Assembly (NCBI GenBank): GCA_027038175.1
Contig: JALVYB010000058.1
Location: 47,390-111,389 of the forward strand
Source of the DNA: Caldifarciminota bacterium
GTDB lineage: Bacteria; Hydrothermota; Hydrothermia; UBA1063; CAJXJZ01
DNA: 64,000 nt
Direction: 5' to 3'
Below are positions 44,130 through 53,115 of the stretch, in pieces. Both the position numbers and the translations under genes were made by a program. Numbering within the stretch: the first letter of the stretch is position 1; each line of letters starts with the position of its first letter. Under the pieces are notes generated by a model. The model had not been told where the DNA came from. It saw nothing but the letters and a program-made list of their open reading frames with translations, and made no database searches.

Positions 44130-47100
44130 ATGGCTGAAAAACCAAGAATTGGAGTATTTGTATGTCATTGTGGGCTCAATATTGCTGGAGTCATTGATGT
44201 TAAAAAGGTAGCAGAAGAAGCCCGTAAGATACCTGGTGTTGTTTTCTCAACGACCTATGTGTATATGTGCTCCGAGCCAGGACAGCAACTTGTCATTGAA
44301 TCTATTAAAAAGTACAAACTCAATGGAGTGGTGGTTGCAAACTGTTCTCCTACTCTCCATCAAAGAACATTTAGAAATGCGGCAGCAAGGGCTGGTCTTA
44401 ATCCCTATAGAGTAGAGATTGCCAATATTCGTGAACAGGTTTCATGGCCGCACGAAAATGAGCCGGAGATTGCTACAAGAAAGGCTATACGGATAGTTAA
44501 GGCTACCGTTGAGAGAGTTAAGAACAACATGGCTTATATTCCTTACGAAATTTCCATTAACAAAAAAGCCCTCGTAATTGGTGGTGGAATTGCGGGTATT
44601 CAGGCATCGCTGGATATTGCAGAAGCAGGATATGAGGTGTATCTCGTTGAAAAAACACCATCTATAGGTGGAAAGATGATTCTCCTGTCTGAGACCTTCC
44701 CAACCCTTGACTGTCCACAGTGTATTGAAACTCCTAAAATGACCGATGCCTCTCAGAATCCAAATATCCATCTCTACACGTACTCCGAAATAGAGAGCGT
44801 TGAAGGGTATGTTGGAAATTTCAAGGTCAAAATCCGCAAGCGTTCCCCGTTTGTAGATTGGGATATATGTAAAGGATGCGGTGACTGTACAGAGGCCTGT
44901 CCGGTAGACCTTTTAAATGAGGTTGATAGAGGGCTTTCAACAAGGAAAGCCATATACAGACCGTTTGACCAGGCGGTTCCGAGTGTGTTTACAATAGATA
45001 AAAGAGGGACGCCTGCATGTACTGCTGCCTGTCCTATCCATTTAAATGCCCATGGTTATGTAATGGCTACAAAGGCAAAAAGGTATGATAGAGCGTGGGA
45101 AATTGTTAGAAAAGAGAGAGACTTTGTCTTCGCAGCAGCAGCCGCAAGGATATGTACCCATCCATGTGAGGGCGCATGTAAGAGACAACTCGTTGATGGA
45201 AAGGCAGTTGGGATAAGGGATGTTAAAAGGTTTGTTACTGATTGGGAGTTTGAGAAGTTCGGCGGTCCAAATATTGACCTTACAGTTGAAAAGGAAAGAG
45301 AAGAAAAGGTAGCAATCATTGGAGCCGGTCCTGCAGGACTTCAGGCTGCCTTTGATTTGAGAAAGAAAGGTTATAAGGTTACAGTTTATGAAGCACTGCC
45401 GAAGGGTGGTGGGATGCTCCTTGTTGGTATACCGAAATACAGGTTGCCAAAAGATGTCTTGCAGAAAGAAGTTGAATTAGTTGAGAAGATTGGCGCTGAG
45501 ATTAAATACAACACAAAGGTTGGAGAGGATGTAAAGTTCGAAGAACTCGTAAATAACTATGATGCCGTGTTCGTGGCAGCAGGTGCTCACAAATCAAGGA
45601 GCATGGGAATTCCCGGGGAGGACCTTGAAGGAGTTTACCATGCAACCCATTTCCTGAAGAAAATAAACTTTGACGAAGAGGTAAAGATTGGTAAAAAGGT
45701 GATAGTGGTTGGTGGTGGTAACAGTGCAATGGATGCTGCTCGCTCTGCACTCAGACTTGGAGCAGATGTGACCGTGGTATATAGAAGGTCTCAAAAGGAG
45801 ATGCCAGCAATACCTGAAGAAGTTCATGATGCAATGGAAGAAGGCGTAAAGTTCATGTTCCTTGTTAATCCCGTGGAGTTCATAGGTGATGGTAAAGTTG
45901 AGAAGGTAAAACTCATCAAGATGAAGCTTGGTGAACCCGATGAGTCTGGAAGAAGAAGACCGATACCCATTGAAGGTTCTGAATTTGAAATGGAAGTTGA
46001 TAATGTAATTCTTGCCATAGGTGAAAAACCCGACCTATCATTCCTCGGTGAAAACAGCGGTATTGAACTTACCCCATGGGGAACAATTAAGGTGGATACA
46101 GTTACCTTCCAGACATCAAACCCCAAGGTATTTGCCGGTGGAGACGTTGTCACGGGTCCAAATACCTTCATTGACGCTGTAGGACATGGAAAACGTGCGG
46201 CAATATCCATAGACAGGATGTTCAATGGGGAAGACTTATATAAAGGAAGAGAACTTGAAGGACCATTTAAGAGCAATCTTGTGGGAGATATTAACAGAGC
46301 CGTTATACTTCCGAGGATGCCAGAAAATAAACTTCCGGTTGAGGAAAGAATCAAAAGCTTTGAAGAGGTTGTTAAAACACCCAAAGAAGACGAAATCGTT
46401 GCAGAGACGACAAGATGTATTAACTGTTCTGGATGTTCAGAGTGTCGTCTATGTGAGGAAAAATGTGAGCCCAAGGCTATTAACCACTTCTTGAAAGATG
46501 AGATTATTGAAGTTGATGTTGGTGCTATTATAGTTGCTACAGGATTTGACCTTATGCCCATGGAGAAACTCCCGGAATACGGAGGAGGGAAAATACCTGA
46601 TGTTATAGATGCACTTGCCTTTGAAAGACTGCTTGCTGCGTCAGGTCCTACTGCTGGAGTGCCAAGAAGACCATCAGACGGTAAAATACCAAAAACAGTG
46701 GTATTTGTTTCCTGTGCCGGATCAAGGGACCCTGCACATGGTGTCCCATACTGTTCCAGAATTTGTTGTATGTATCTTGCCAAACAGGCAATGCTCTATA
46801 AACATGTTGTACACGATGGAGTTGCATATAACTTCTATATTGATATTCGTTCCAACGGTAAAGGTTACGAAGAGTTTGTTCAGAGGGTGAGAGAAGAAAG
46901 AGACCTCATATACTTAAGAGGTAAGGTTTCCAAGATATTCCAGAGAGGCGATAAGGTGGTCGTGTGGGGCGCTGATACACTTACCGGTCAGAAAGTCGAA
47001 ATAGAGGCAGACCTTGTGGTTCTGTCCAACGCAATGGTCCCATCTGAGGGTACAAAAGAACTTGCTCAGAAACTCAGAATACCCCAGGATGAGTATGGAT

Positions 47101-47507
47101 GGTTCAATGGTGCTCATCTAAAATTGAGACCTCTTGAAACAGTGACTGCTGGTATCTTTATTGCTGGTGCTGCTCAGTTCCCCAAGGATATTACAGATAC
47201 GGTGTCTCAGGCATCTGGTGCGGCTGCCAAGGTGCTCTCCATGTTCGCAAAACCCAAACTCACAAAAGAACCCCTTGTTGCCAATGTGAATACTGAGATA
47301 TGTGCTGGTTGTGGAATATGTAAGGAACAGTGTGCCTATGGCGCAATTACCATTGACCCCAAGAAGAAAGTGTCAGTCGTCAATGAAGCACTGTGTGAGG
47401 GATGTGGCGCCTGTGCCGCTGTCTGTCCTTCTGGAGCAATGCAACTCAGAAACCTCAACAAGAAACAGATTATCAGAATGGTCGAAGTTTTGACCGAAGA
47501 ATATTAA
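44130..47507 (+). CDS. hdrA: HdrA-type flavoprotein with an inserted GltD-like NAD(P)H oxidoreductase module
   Basis: A 1125-residue protein. The first HdrA part (1-263) has VCHCG (11-15), the FAD motif GGGIAG (151-156), CPQC (195-198) and the ferredoxin motif CKGCGDCTEACP (247-258). A GltD-like module follows (about 265-755): Cys at 297, 301, 342, 346 and 350, then Rossmann motifs GAGPAG (398-403) and GGGNSAMDAA (528-537). A Cys-rich stretch CINCSGCSECRLC (763-775) leads into the rest of HdrA, with SRICCMYLAKQ (876-886) and two C-terminal [4Fe-4S] motifs (1058-1068, 1089-1099). HdrA flavin bifurcates electrons; the insert should supply or accept NAD(P)H. Confidence 0.92.
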   Translation: MAEKPRIGVFVCHCGLNIAGVIDVKKVAEEARKIPGVVFSTTYVYMCSEPGQQLVIESIKKYKLNGVVVANCSPTLHQRTFRNAAARAGLNPYRVEIANIREQVSWPHENEPEIATRKAIRIVKATVERVKNNMAYIPYEISINKKALVIGGGIAGIQASLDIAEAGYEVYLVEKTPSIGGKMILLSETFPTLDCPQCIETPKMTDASQNPNIHLYTYSEIESVEGYVGNFKVKIRKRSPFVDWDICKGCGDCTEACPVDLLNEVDRGLSTRKAIYRPFDQAVPSVFTIDKRGTPACTAACPIHLNAHGYVMATKAKRYDRAWEIVRKERDFVFAAAAARICTHPCEGACKRQLVDGKAVGIRDVKRFVTDWEFEKFGGPNIDLTVEKEREEKVAIIGAGPAGLQAAFDLRKKGYKVTVYEALPKGGGMLLVGIPKYRLPKDVLQKEVELVEKIGAEIKYNTKVGEDVKFEELVNNYDAVFVAAGAHKSRSMGIPGEDLEGVYHATHFLKKINFDEEVKIGKKVIVVGGGNSAMDAARSALRLGADVTVVYRRSQKEMPAIPEEVHDAMEEGVKFMFLVNPVEFIGDGKVEKVKLIKMKLGEPDESGRRRPIPIEGSEFEMEVDNVILAIGEKPDLSFLGENSGIELTPWGTIKVDTVTFQTSNPKVFAGGDVVTGPNTFIDAVGHGKRAAISIDRMFNGEDLYKGRELEGPFKSNLVGDINRAVILPRMPENKLPVEERIKSFEEVVKTPKEDEIVAETTRCINCSGCSECRLCEEKCEPKAINHFLKDEIIEVDVGAIIVATGFDLMPMEKLPEYGGGKIPDVIDALAFERLLAASGPTAGVPRRPSDGKIPKTVVFVSCAGSRDPAHGVPYCSRICCMYLAKQAMLYKHVVHDGVAYNFYIDIRSNGKGYEEFVQRVREERDLIYLRGKVSKIFQRGDKVVVWGADTLTGQKVEIEADLVVLSNAMVPSEGTKELAQKLRIPQDEYGWFNGAHLKLRPLETVTAGIFIAGAAQFPKDITDTVSQASGAAAKVLSMFAKPKLTKEPLVANVNTEICAGCGICKEQCAYGAITIDPKKKVSVVNEALCEGCGACAAVCPSGAMQLRNLNKKQIIRMVEVLTEEY

Positions 47508-47529
47508 AAAGAAATAGGGAGGCTTTTTA

Positions 47530-48258
47530 ATGGCAGAGCAGCAAGTTTTAAATAAAAATGAAGAACAGAAGCCCCAGGCAAAAATGGTAACTGTGTTTAT
47601 AATGGGGCAGAAGTATGAGGTGCCTGAAGGCTCAACCATCCTGAATGCCATTGAGTATGCCGGATATCAGCTAAAGAAGGGACTTGGATGTAGAGAGGGT
47701 TTCTGTGGTGCGTGTGCTACTGTTTACAGACTGCCCGGTGACTACAAACTGAGAGGAGGGCTTGCCTGTCAGACAGTTGTTCAGGAAGGTATGTATCTTG
47801 CACAAATTCCATTTACACCGGCACAAAAGGCTATATACGACATAGAAGAAGTTAAGCCCGATATAAGCACATTCCAGAAGTACTATCCTGAAGCCTTTAG
47901 ATGTCTTGGTTGTAATGCCTGCTCAAAAGTATGTCCTCAGGAACTCAAGGTTATGGACTATATTCAGGCTATTATGAGGGGGGACATAGAACTTGCGGCA
48001 GACCTTTCCTTTGACTGTATTATGTGTGGACTCTGTACTATGAGATGTCCAGCAGAGATGGCACAGTACAATATAGCATTGCTGGCAAGAAGACTATACG
48101 GAAAGTATATGATGCCCAAACCAGAATTCCTTTATAAGCGCATAGAAGAGATTGAGCAGGGCAAATTTGAAGATGAATTTAAAGAGATAATGTCTCTCTC
48201 TCCGGAGGAACTCAAGAAGAGGTATGCAGAAAGAGACATAAACTTTAAGATAACATAG
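47530..48258 (+). CDS. Fumarate reductase/succinate dehydrogenase-type iron-sulfur subunit
   Basis: A 242-residue FrdB/TfrB-like protein. The N-terminal [2Fe-2S] site is Cys54-59-62 and Cys80 (GCREGFCGACA), followed by two [4Fe-4S] motifs (Cys125-128-131-135 and Cys163-166-169-173). The second has four Cys of ferredoxin type, unlike the three-Cys site of classical FrdB. It lacks the CCG domains that methanogen TfrB carries; these are on the separate HdrB here. It lies between hdrA and the flavoprotein subunit, with AGGGAGG before the ATG. Confidence 0.88.
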   Translation: MAEQQVLNKNEEQKPQAKMVTVFIMGQKYEVPEGSTILNAIEYAGYQLKKGLGCREGFCGACATVYRLPGDYKLRGGLACQTVVQEGMYLAQIPFTPAQKAIYDIEEVKPDISTFQKYYPEAFRCLGCNACSKVCPQELKVMDYIQAIMRGDIELAADLSFDCIMCGLCTMRCPAEMAQYNIALLARRLYGKYMMPKPEFLYKRIEEIEQGKFEDEFKEIMSLSPEELKKRYAERDINFKIT

Positions 48259-48268
48259 GGGGAAGAAA

Positions 48269-49975
48269 ATGAAGAGTTTTCCAGGTTATCCAGAGAGTAT
48301 GTGGCCTTCGCTTGAGATGGTAGAGAAGACGAGACCCAAGAGGGTAGAGAGAGCCAAACAGGGTCTCAAGATAATGGAACCAATGACGCTGGAAGAGAGA
48401 GACGAGGTACTTTCAAAATATCATCCTGATTATCAACCTGATGCGAGAAAAGAGATACGTGTTGGACCCAACAAGGGTGAACTCCTTACTGCAAAAGTCG
48501 TTGATTTACTTGAGTCTCATGCAAGAGTAAAACCAGAAGAGGTTGATTTAAGTAACCCTGATTTTGATGTTGATGTCCTCATTATTGGTGGTGGCGGTGC
48601 CGGTGCTCAGGCAGCCATATGGGCTATGAAAGAAGGAGCAAAGAGCATTGTTCTTGCCACCAAATTAAGAATAGGTGATGCCAACTCCATGATGTCACAG
48701 GGTGGAATGCAGGCAGCAGTGAATCCACATGACTCTCCTGTAATTCACTGGCTTGATGTCATGGGAGGTGGTCACTTTGCAAACAAACCTGAACTTGTTA
48801 AGGTTCTTACCTCTGAGGCACCTTTTATTACTAAATTCCTTATGGAACTCGGTGTTATGTGGGACAGAGACGAAACAGGTCATCTTCAGACAAAGCCAGG
48901 TGGAGGCACTTCAAGAAGAAGAATGCTTTCTGCCCGTGACTACACCGGTGCCGAAATAATGAGGGTGTTAAGAGATGAAGTAAAGAACCATCCAGACAGA
49001 ATCACCGTTCTGGAATATTCCCCGGCCATAGAACTCTTAACAGACGAGGAGGGTAGAGTAGCAGGTGCCCTTCTTATGCAGACTGAAACAGGCGAATTTA
49101 TTGTTGTTAGAGCAAAATCAACGGTTATTACAACAGGCGGATTTGGAAGATTACATATCAAAGGATTTCCAACCACAAACCATTACGGGGCAACAGCAGA
49201 TGGTGTTGTGCTTGCCTACAGAGTTGGTGCAAGGTTGAGAGACATGGATACAGTTCAGTTTCACCCAACAGGCGCAGTTTTCCCTGAACAGATATGGGGG
49301 TTCCTAATAACGGAAAAGGTAAGGGGACTTGGTGGGCAGCCTGTAAATAAGAATGGTGAACTCTTTGTTTTCCCGCTTGAGCCAAGAGACGTTGAGGCTG
49401 CATCCTTTATAAGAGAATGCGCGAAGGGACTTGGTGTAACAACACCCACAGGTAGAGTAGGTATCTGGCTTGATTCCCCTGTTATTGAGGAACTTTCAGG
49501 ACCTGGTACAATAGAAAAGCAACTTCCTGCAATGCTCAGACAGTTCCACAGGTTTGGCATTGACATAAGGAAGACACCGATGCTTGTTTATCCAACGCTC
49601 CACTATCAAAACGGTGGAATTGAGATTAATGAAAGAACAGAGACCAATGTTCCCAATCTCTTTGTTGCAGGTGAGGCATCCGGTGGGGTTCACGGGAAAA
49701 ACAGGCTGATGGGTAACTCAGTTCTCGATTATAATGTGTTTGGTCGTCGTGCAGGGATATTTGCAGCTCAGAATGCTGCAAAAAACAATATCGGTAAGAA
49801 GCTCACACTGAAGCATGTTGAAAAGTGGGAAAAGGAACTTGAAGAGGCTGGTATAAAAACGAAGAAAATAAGCCCGATTCTCTTCCCTGATTACAGGAAC
49901 TTTGAGATACTCAAGAAACACAGAAAAGAGTTTGACCCATTTATAGGGTTTGCTCTAACAGGATGGCAGGAATGA
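48269..49975 (+). CDS. Fumarate reductase/succinate dehydrogenase-type flavoprotein subunit
   Basis: A 568-residue FrdA/SdhA/TfrA-like protein. The FAD motif GGGGAGAQAA lies at 107-116. Catalytic-family features include QFHPTGAVFP (330-339), TEKVRGLGG (348-356), LHYQNGGI (444-451), AGEASGGVHGKNRL (467-480) and GNSVLD (482-487). These keep the His, Arg and Thr-Glu pattern used for fumarate/succinate chemistry. A 100-residue N-terminal extension is unusual. No membrane-anchor subunit gene is present, so the enzyme is probably soluble and served by the Hdr proteins. Confidence 0.9.
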   Translation: MKSFPGYPESMWPSLEMVEKTRPKRVERAKQGLKIMEPMTLEERDEVLSKYHPDYQPDARKEIRVGPNKGELLTAKVVDLLESHARVKPEEVDLSNPDFDVDVLIIGGGGAGAQAAIWAMKEGAKSIVLATKLRIGDANSMMSQGGMQAAVNPHDSPVIHWLDVMGGGHFANKPELVKVLTSEAPFITKFLMELGVMWDRDETGHLQTKPGGGTSRRRMLSARDYTGAEIMRVLRDEVKNHPDRITVLEYSPAIELLTDEEGRVAGALLMQTETGEFIVVRAKSTVITTGGFGRLHIKGFPTTNHYGATADGVVLAYRVGARLRDMDTVQFHPTGAVFPEQIWGFLITEKVRGLGGQPVNKNGELFVFPLEPRDVEAASFIRECAKGLGVTTPTGRVGIWLDSPVIEELSGPGTIEKQLPAMLRQFHRFGIDIRKTPMLVYPTLHYQNGGIEINERTETNVPNLFVAGEASGGVHGKNRLMGNSVLDYNVFGRRAGIFAAQNAAKNNIGKKLTLKHVEKWEKELEEAGIKTKKISPILFPDYRNFEILKKHRKEFDPFIGFALTGWQE

Positions 49976-52665
49976 AGAAGCACGTAGTTATTTATGGTTT
50001 GAATGTTGGTGGAATGAAGGCAGCCATAAATCTCGGGATGGGCGGATATGAGGTCCTCATGCTCAATAGAGGCAATTACATTGCTCATAATCCCACCCAA
50101 CTTTTATCATACGGTCCCACCAACATTACGAATGGATACCTGATGAAGGGAGTCCAGATGGTTCCGACTGTTGATATATGGCATGGAGTAGACATAGAGG
50201 AAATAAAACCTTCTGAAAACGGAGTACGCATAAAAGTAAAGAGAATTCCCCCTGATGTTGAACCTTCCAGGTGTGTTGAGTGTGGATTATGTGTCAAAAA
50301 GGGCATGAAATATACACCAAGACCCATAGGTGGTATTTACGAGTTCCCTCCTGATATGAGTGAAGACAAAAAGAAAGAGATACAATCAGTCTGTCCGTTC
50401 GGTGCCATAAATGTTAAAAAGGAACCTGAAGTTACAGAGGTTGATGCTGATGTGTTTATAATTGCCTCTGAATTCAGTTTTGATAAGGGTAAACTTGCAG
50501 AATTTGGAGTTGGTAAAATCAAAAACGTATGGCCCGTAACGAAAGTTCACAGGCTATTTTTCAATGTTGGTGAACATAAACAGTTTCTTAAAGACGGAGA
50601 TGGTAATGACATAAGAAGACTTGCACTTGTGAACATAGACGCTTTAAATGGGGGAACGTATTTTAATTATATTTCAATGCTGTCTCTTATCAGGTTTGCA
50701 CTCACTGCTAAAAATGTTGCTCCTGATGTTGAGATAGATATTTACTACAATCTTCCCAATTTCTATGCTAAGTCGCTTTTGAAACACATTAAAGAAGCAA
50801 AGGAGAAGGGTATAAACTTCATAAAATACAACGAGGGTGAACTTACAATTTCAGATGGTCCGTCAGTTATGGGAAAAGAATATCACCTTGTCGGAGTTTC
50901 ATATCCAGAGGTTGCACCAAATGCCAACAAATACATTGCAGATAAATTGGGACTCAAACTTGAAAACGGTTACATAAAAACTCAGCCCGGTACCCTTGAA
51001 ACCGATATAAAAAGGGTATTTGTTACGGCAGAGGCGCATGAGTCAAAGAGTAACTCAGATGCCATACGGGATGGAGACGTTGTGGCTCTTGAGGCATTTG
51101 CCTATTTGAGCGAAAAGCCAAAACTCCCTCCTATGCCTGATTTACCCAATTATGATGAAGCAGAACCTGTTTACGGAGCACTCCTTTGCAAATGCGCATT
51201 GAATTATCAACTGGATAAGGACAACGAGACCGTAGAAGAATTTGCAAAAAGAATTTTCGACCATGTAGAAACCTCAGATTTTCTGTGCATGGATATCCAG
51301 AAGAAGGCAAAGGCTCTGCTTGAGAGGGGTGTCAACAGACTTTCAATAGGTGCCTGTACAATGTCCCTAAGAGGCGGTTATCTTATGCAGATGGTTCAGG
51401 CAAGCGGTCTTGATGCCTCCTATGTTGACCTCGTCCAGTTAAAAGAGTGGGGCAAATCAGAGGAAGTTCAAAAATCCATGTTGAAACGCTCTAAAGCAGC
51501 GCTCAGTCACAGAAAAAAGTCACAGATCCCTGTGGATGCGCAGGTGGAAAAGAAGGCTTTTATTATAGGAGATTCAATTGCATCACTTACAGCAGCCCTT
51601 TCCATAGCCCGTGCAGGTCTTCCGGTTACAATTTTCCTTAAAAACTCCCTTTCTCCTGTATTACCTGAACAATCTTTACTTGCTAACAAACTGAAAGATA
51701 TGGAAAATGTGAAAATACTCGAGAACGGAAGAATCACAAAGATAGACGGTTATGGTGGGCATTACACAGTAACGATAGAACTCTCCAACGAGGAAGTCGT
51801 AGAAGAAAAGGCTGGAGTGATATTATTCGGACCTGCAAACTATGCTCTTCCTGACTCAGATTCTGTGAAAACCTTTAAACATGTAGGAATTATCCTTGTA
51901 GATTTGGACAAAGACACTTCATCTGTGAGATATTCACAGGATATTGCCCTTAGATTTGTTAAAGAACTGGCTGGGCAGGGGAAAAGTGTAACGGTTGGAG
52001 CTCAGATAACTGCATTCAGGGGAAGGAAAATCGAAGAATGGCTTTCACTGATAAATGAGAAAAAAATAGATATTGTGTTTGCGCCCGATCCTCTGGAAAA
52101 AGACAGTACAGATTATTTAGAGAATGAACTCAAGCAAAGAGGCGCAGAGGTCGTTCTGAACATATCAATGGACTTAAAGAATGACTATGATGATGTATCT
52201 TCCATGCTTGAACTTCGCCAAAACGATGATGGAACAATATACTATATAGAGGATCCTTATGATGATGGAAACATCAAGATGGTTTCCGGTCCAATGCTTA
52301 CCAAGGGAATTTTTGTAACAGGACCATTTAGAAAGCCCATGTCACCTGATGAGGAGATGCTCGACGGTCAGTCTGAAGCCATGAAGATGCTTGCAGTTAT
52401 AGCACAACCTGCCATAATGGCACCCGGCATGAGAATGATTTCTTACACGAACTATAGAAAATGCGCAGGATGTGCACTTTGTGTTGAAGCATGTCATTAT
52501 GGAGCAAGATATATTGACCCTGAAGACAACGTTGCCAAGGTGAGAGAAGTGCTTTGTGAAGGCTGTGCTGCATGTGTATCAGCCTGTCCTTCTGGGGCGG
52601 CTGAGGTCAAAATGCTTGAAGCCAAGCAGATGTTGCAATCAATTAGCACGTTATTGAGTCATTAA
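49972..52665 (+). CDS. Second, degenerate HdrA-like protein
   Basis: 897 residues from the ATG at 49972, which overlaps the previous stop as ATGA and has AGGA 8 nt upstream; an ATG at 49963 would add three residues (numbers below count from that one). The first Rossmann motif is degraded (GLNVGGMKAA, 12-21). Cys104-107-110 with Cys144 replace a full ferredoxin motif. A mid-protein region has LLCKCALNYQ (407-416) and GACTMSLRGG (463-472), and a second nucleotide-fold start is GDSIASLTAA (536-545). Two intact C-terminal [4Fe-4S] motifs follow (834-844, 865-875). It appears to be an HdrA relative retained for structure or electron transfer. Confidence 0.82.
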   Translation: MKKHVVIYGLNVGGMKAAINLGMGGYEVLMLNRGNYIAHNPTQLLSYGPTNITNGYLMKGVQMVPTVDIWHGVDIEEIKPSENGVRIKVKRIPPDVEPSRCVECGLCVKKGMKYTPRPIGGIYEFPPDMSEDKKKEIQSVCPFGAINVKKEPEVTEVDADVFIIASEFSFDKGKLAEFGVGKIKNVWPVTKVHRLFFNVGEHKQFLKDGDGNDIRRLALVNIDALNGGTYFNYISMLSLIRFALTAKNVAPDVEIDIYYNLPNFYAKSLLKHIKEAKEKGINFIKYNEGELTISDGPSVMGKEYHLVGVSYPEVAPNANKYIADKLGLKLENGYIKTQPGTLETDIKRVFVTAEAHESKSNSDAIRDGDVVALEAFAYLSEKPKLPPMPDLPNYDEAEPVYGALLCKCALNYQLDKDNETVEEFAKRIFDHVETSDFLCMDIQKKAKALLERGVNRLSIGACTMSLRGGYLMQMVQASGLDASYVDLVQLKEWGKSEEVQKSMLKRSKAALSHRKKSQIPVDAQVEKKAFIIGDSIASLTAALSIARAGLPVTIFLKNSLSPVLPEQSLLANKLKDMENVKILENGRITKIDGYGGHYTVTIELSNEEVVEEKAGVILFGPANYALPDSDSVKTFKHVGIILVDLDKDTSSVRYSQDIALRFVKELAGQGKSVTVGAQITAFRGRKIEEWLSLINEKKIDIVFAPDPLEKDSTDYLENELKQRGAEVVLNISMDLKNDYDDVSSMLELRQNDDGTIYYIEDPYDDGNIKMVSGPMLTKGIFVTGPFRKPMSPDEEMLDGQSEAMKMLAVIAQPAIMAPGMRMISYTNYRKCAGCALCVEACHYGARYIDPEDNVAKVREVLCEGCAACVSACPSGAAEVKMLEAKQMLQSISTLLSH

Positions 52666-52684
52666 GAAATAAGGAGGTTTCAAG

Positions 52685-53104
52685 GTGAGTGATTTTGAGC
52701 CCAAAATTGTTGGTTTTTTCTGTAACTGGTGTACATCAAGTGCTGCGGACCTTGCAGGAACATCAAGACTTCAGTATCCTGCAAATGTAAGGCCTATAAG
52801 GGTTCCCTGTAGCGGAACCGTGGACCCTGTATATCTTCTTAGAGCATTGAGAGAGGGTGCAGATGGAGTTATGGTGGGTGGATGCCATCCCGGTGACTGT
52901 CATTACATTACCGGTAATCTCAAAGCAAGAAGAAGGGTTAAAATAGTAAAAACAATTCTTGAATCTCTCAGACTCCCTGCAGACAGAGTTCTTCTTGCCT
53001 GGATAAGTGGCTCTGAAGGTGCAAAATTCCAGAGAGTTGTTACCGAATTTACCAATAAACTCAAAGAGATGGGTCCTTCTGATTTATCCAAAAAATGGAA
53101 ATAG
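52685..53104 (+). CDS. MvhD-like [2Fe-2S] electron-transfer subunit
   Basis: A 139-residue member of the MvhD/FlpD family, which links HdrA to a hydrogenase, formate dehydrogenase or NADH module. The cysteine pattern is FFCNWC (13, 16), PCSG (42) and GGCHPGDCHY (67, 72). Start is GTG at 52685 after AAGGAGG. Its position between the second HdrA-like gene and an FrhB-like gene suggests it bridges those proteins. Confidence 0.9.
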   Translation: MSDFEPKIVGFFCNWCTSSAADLAGTSRLQYPANVRPIRVPCSGTVDPVYLLRALREGADGVMVGGCHPGDCHYITGNLKARRRVKIVKTILESLRLPADRVLLAWISGSEGAKFQRVVTEFTNKLKEMGPSDLSKKWK

Positions 53105-53115
53105 GAGGCGTGTAA

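Noticed and set aside
45824..46783. 319-codon open frame on the minus strand
   Set aside because: It is antisense to hdrA, Ser/Pro-rich with no recognisable domain, and mirrors the codon pattern of the real gene. hdrA has continuous family motifs here.
44130..47507. hdrA as two genes joined by a sequencing error
   Set aside because: The frame is open across the whole 3.4 kb, and HdrA motifs resume after the insert, which fits an insertion and not a run-on of adjacent genes.
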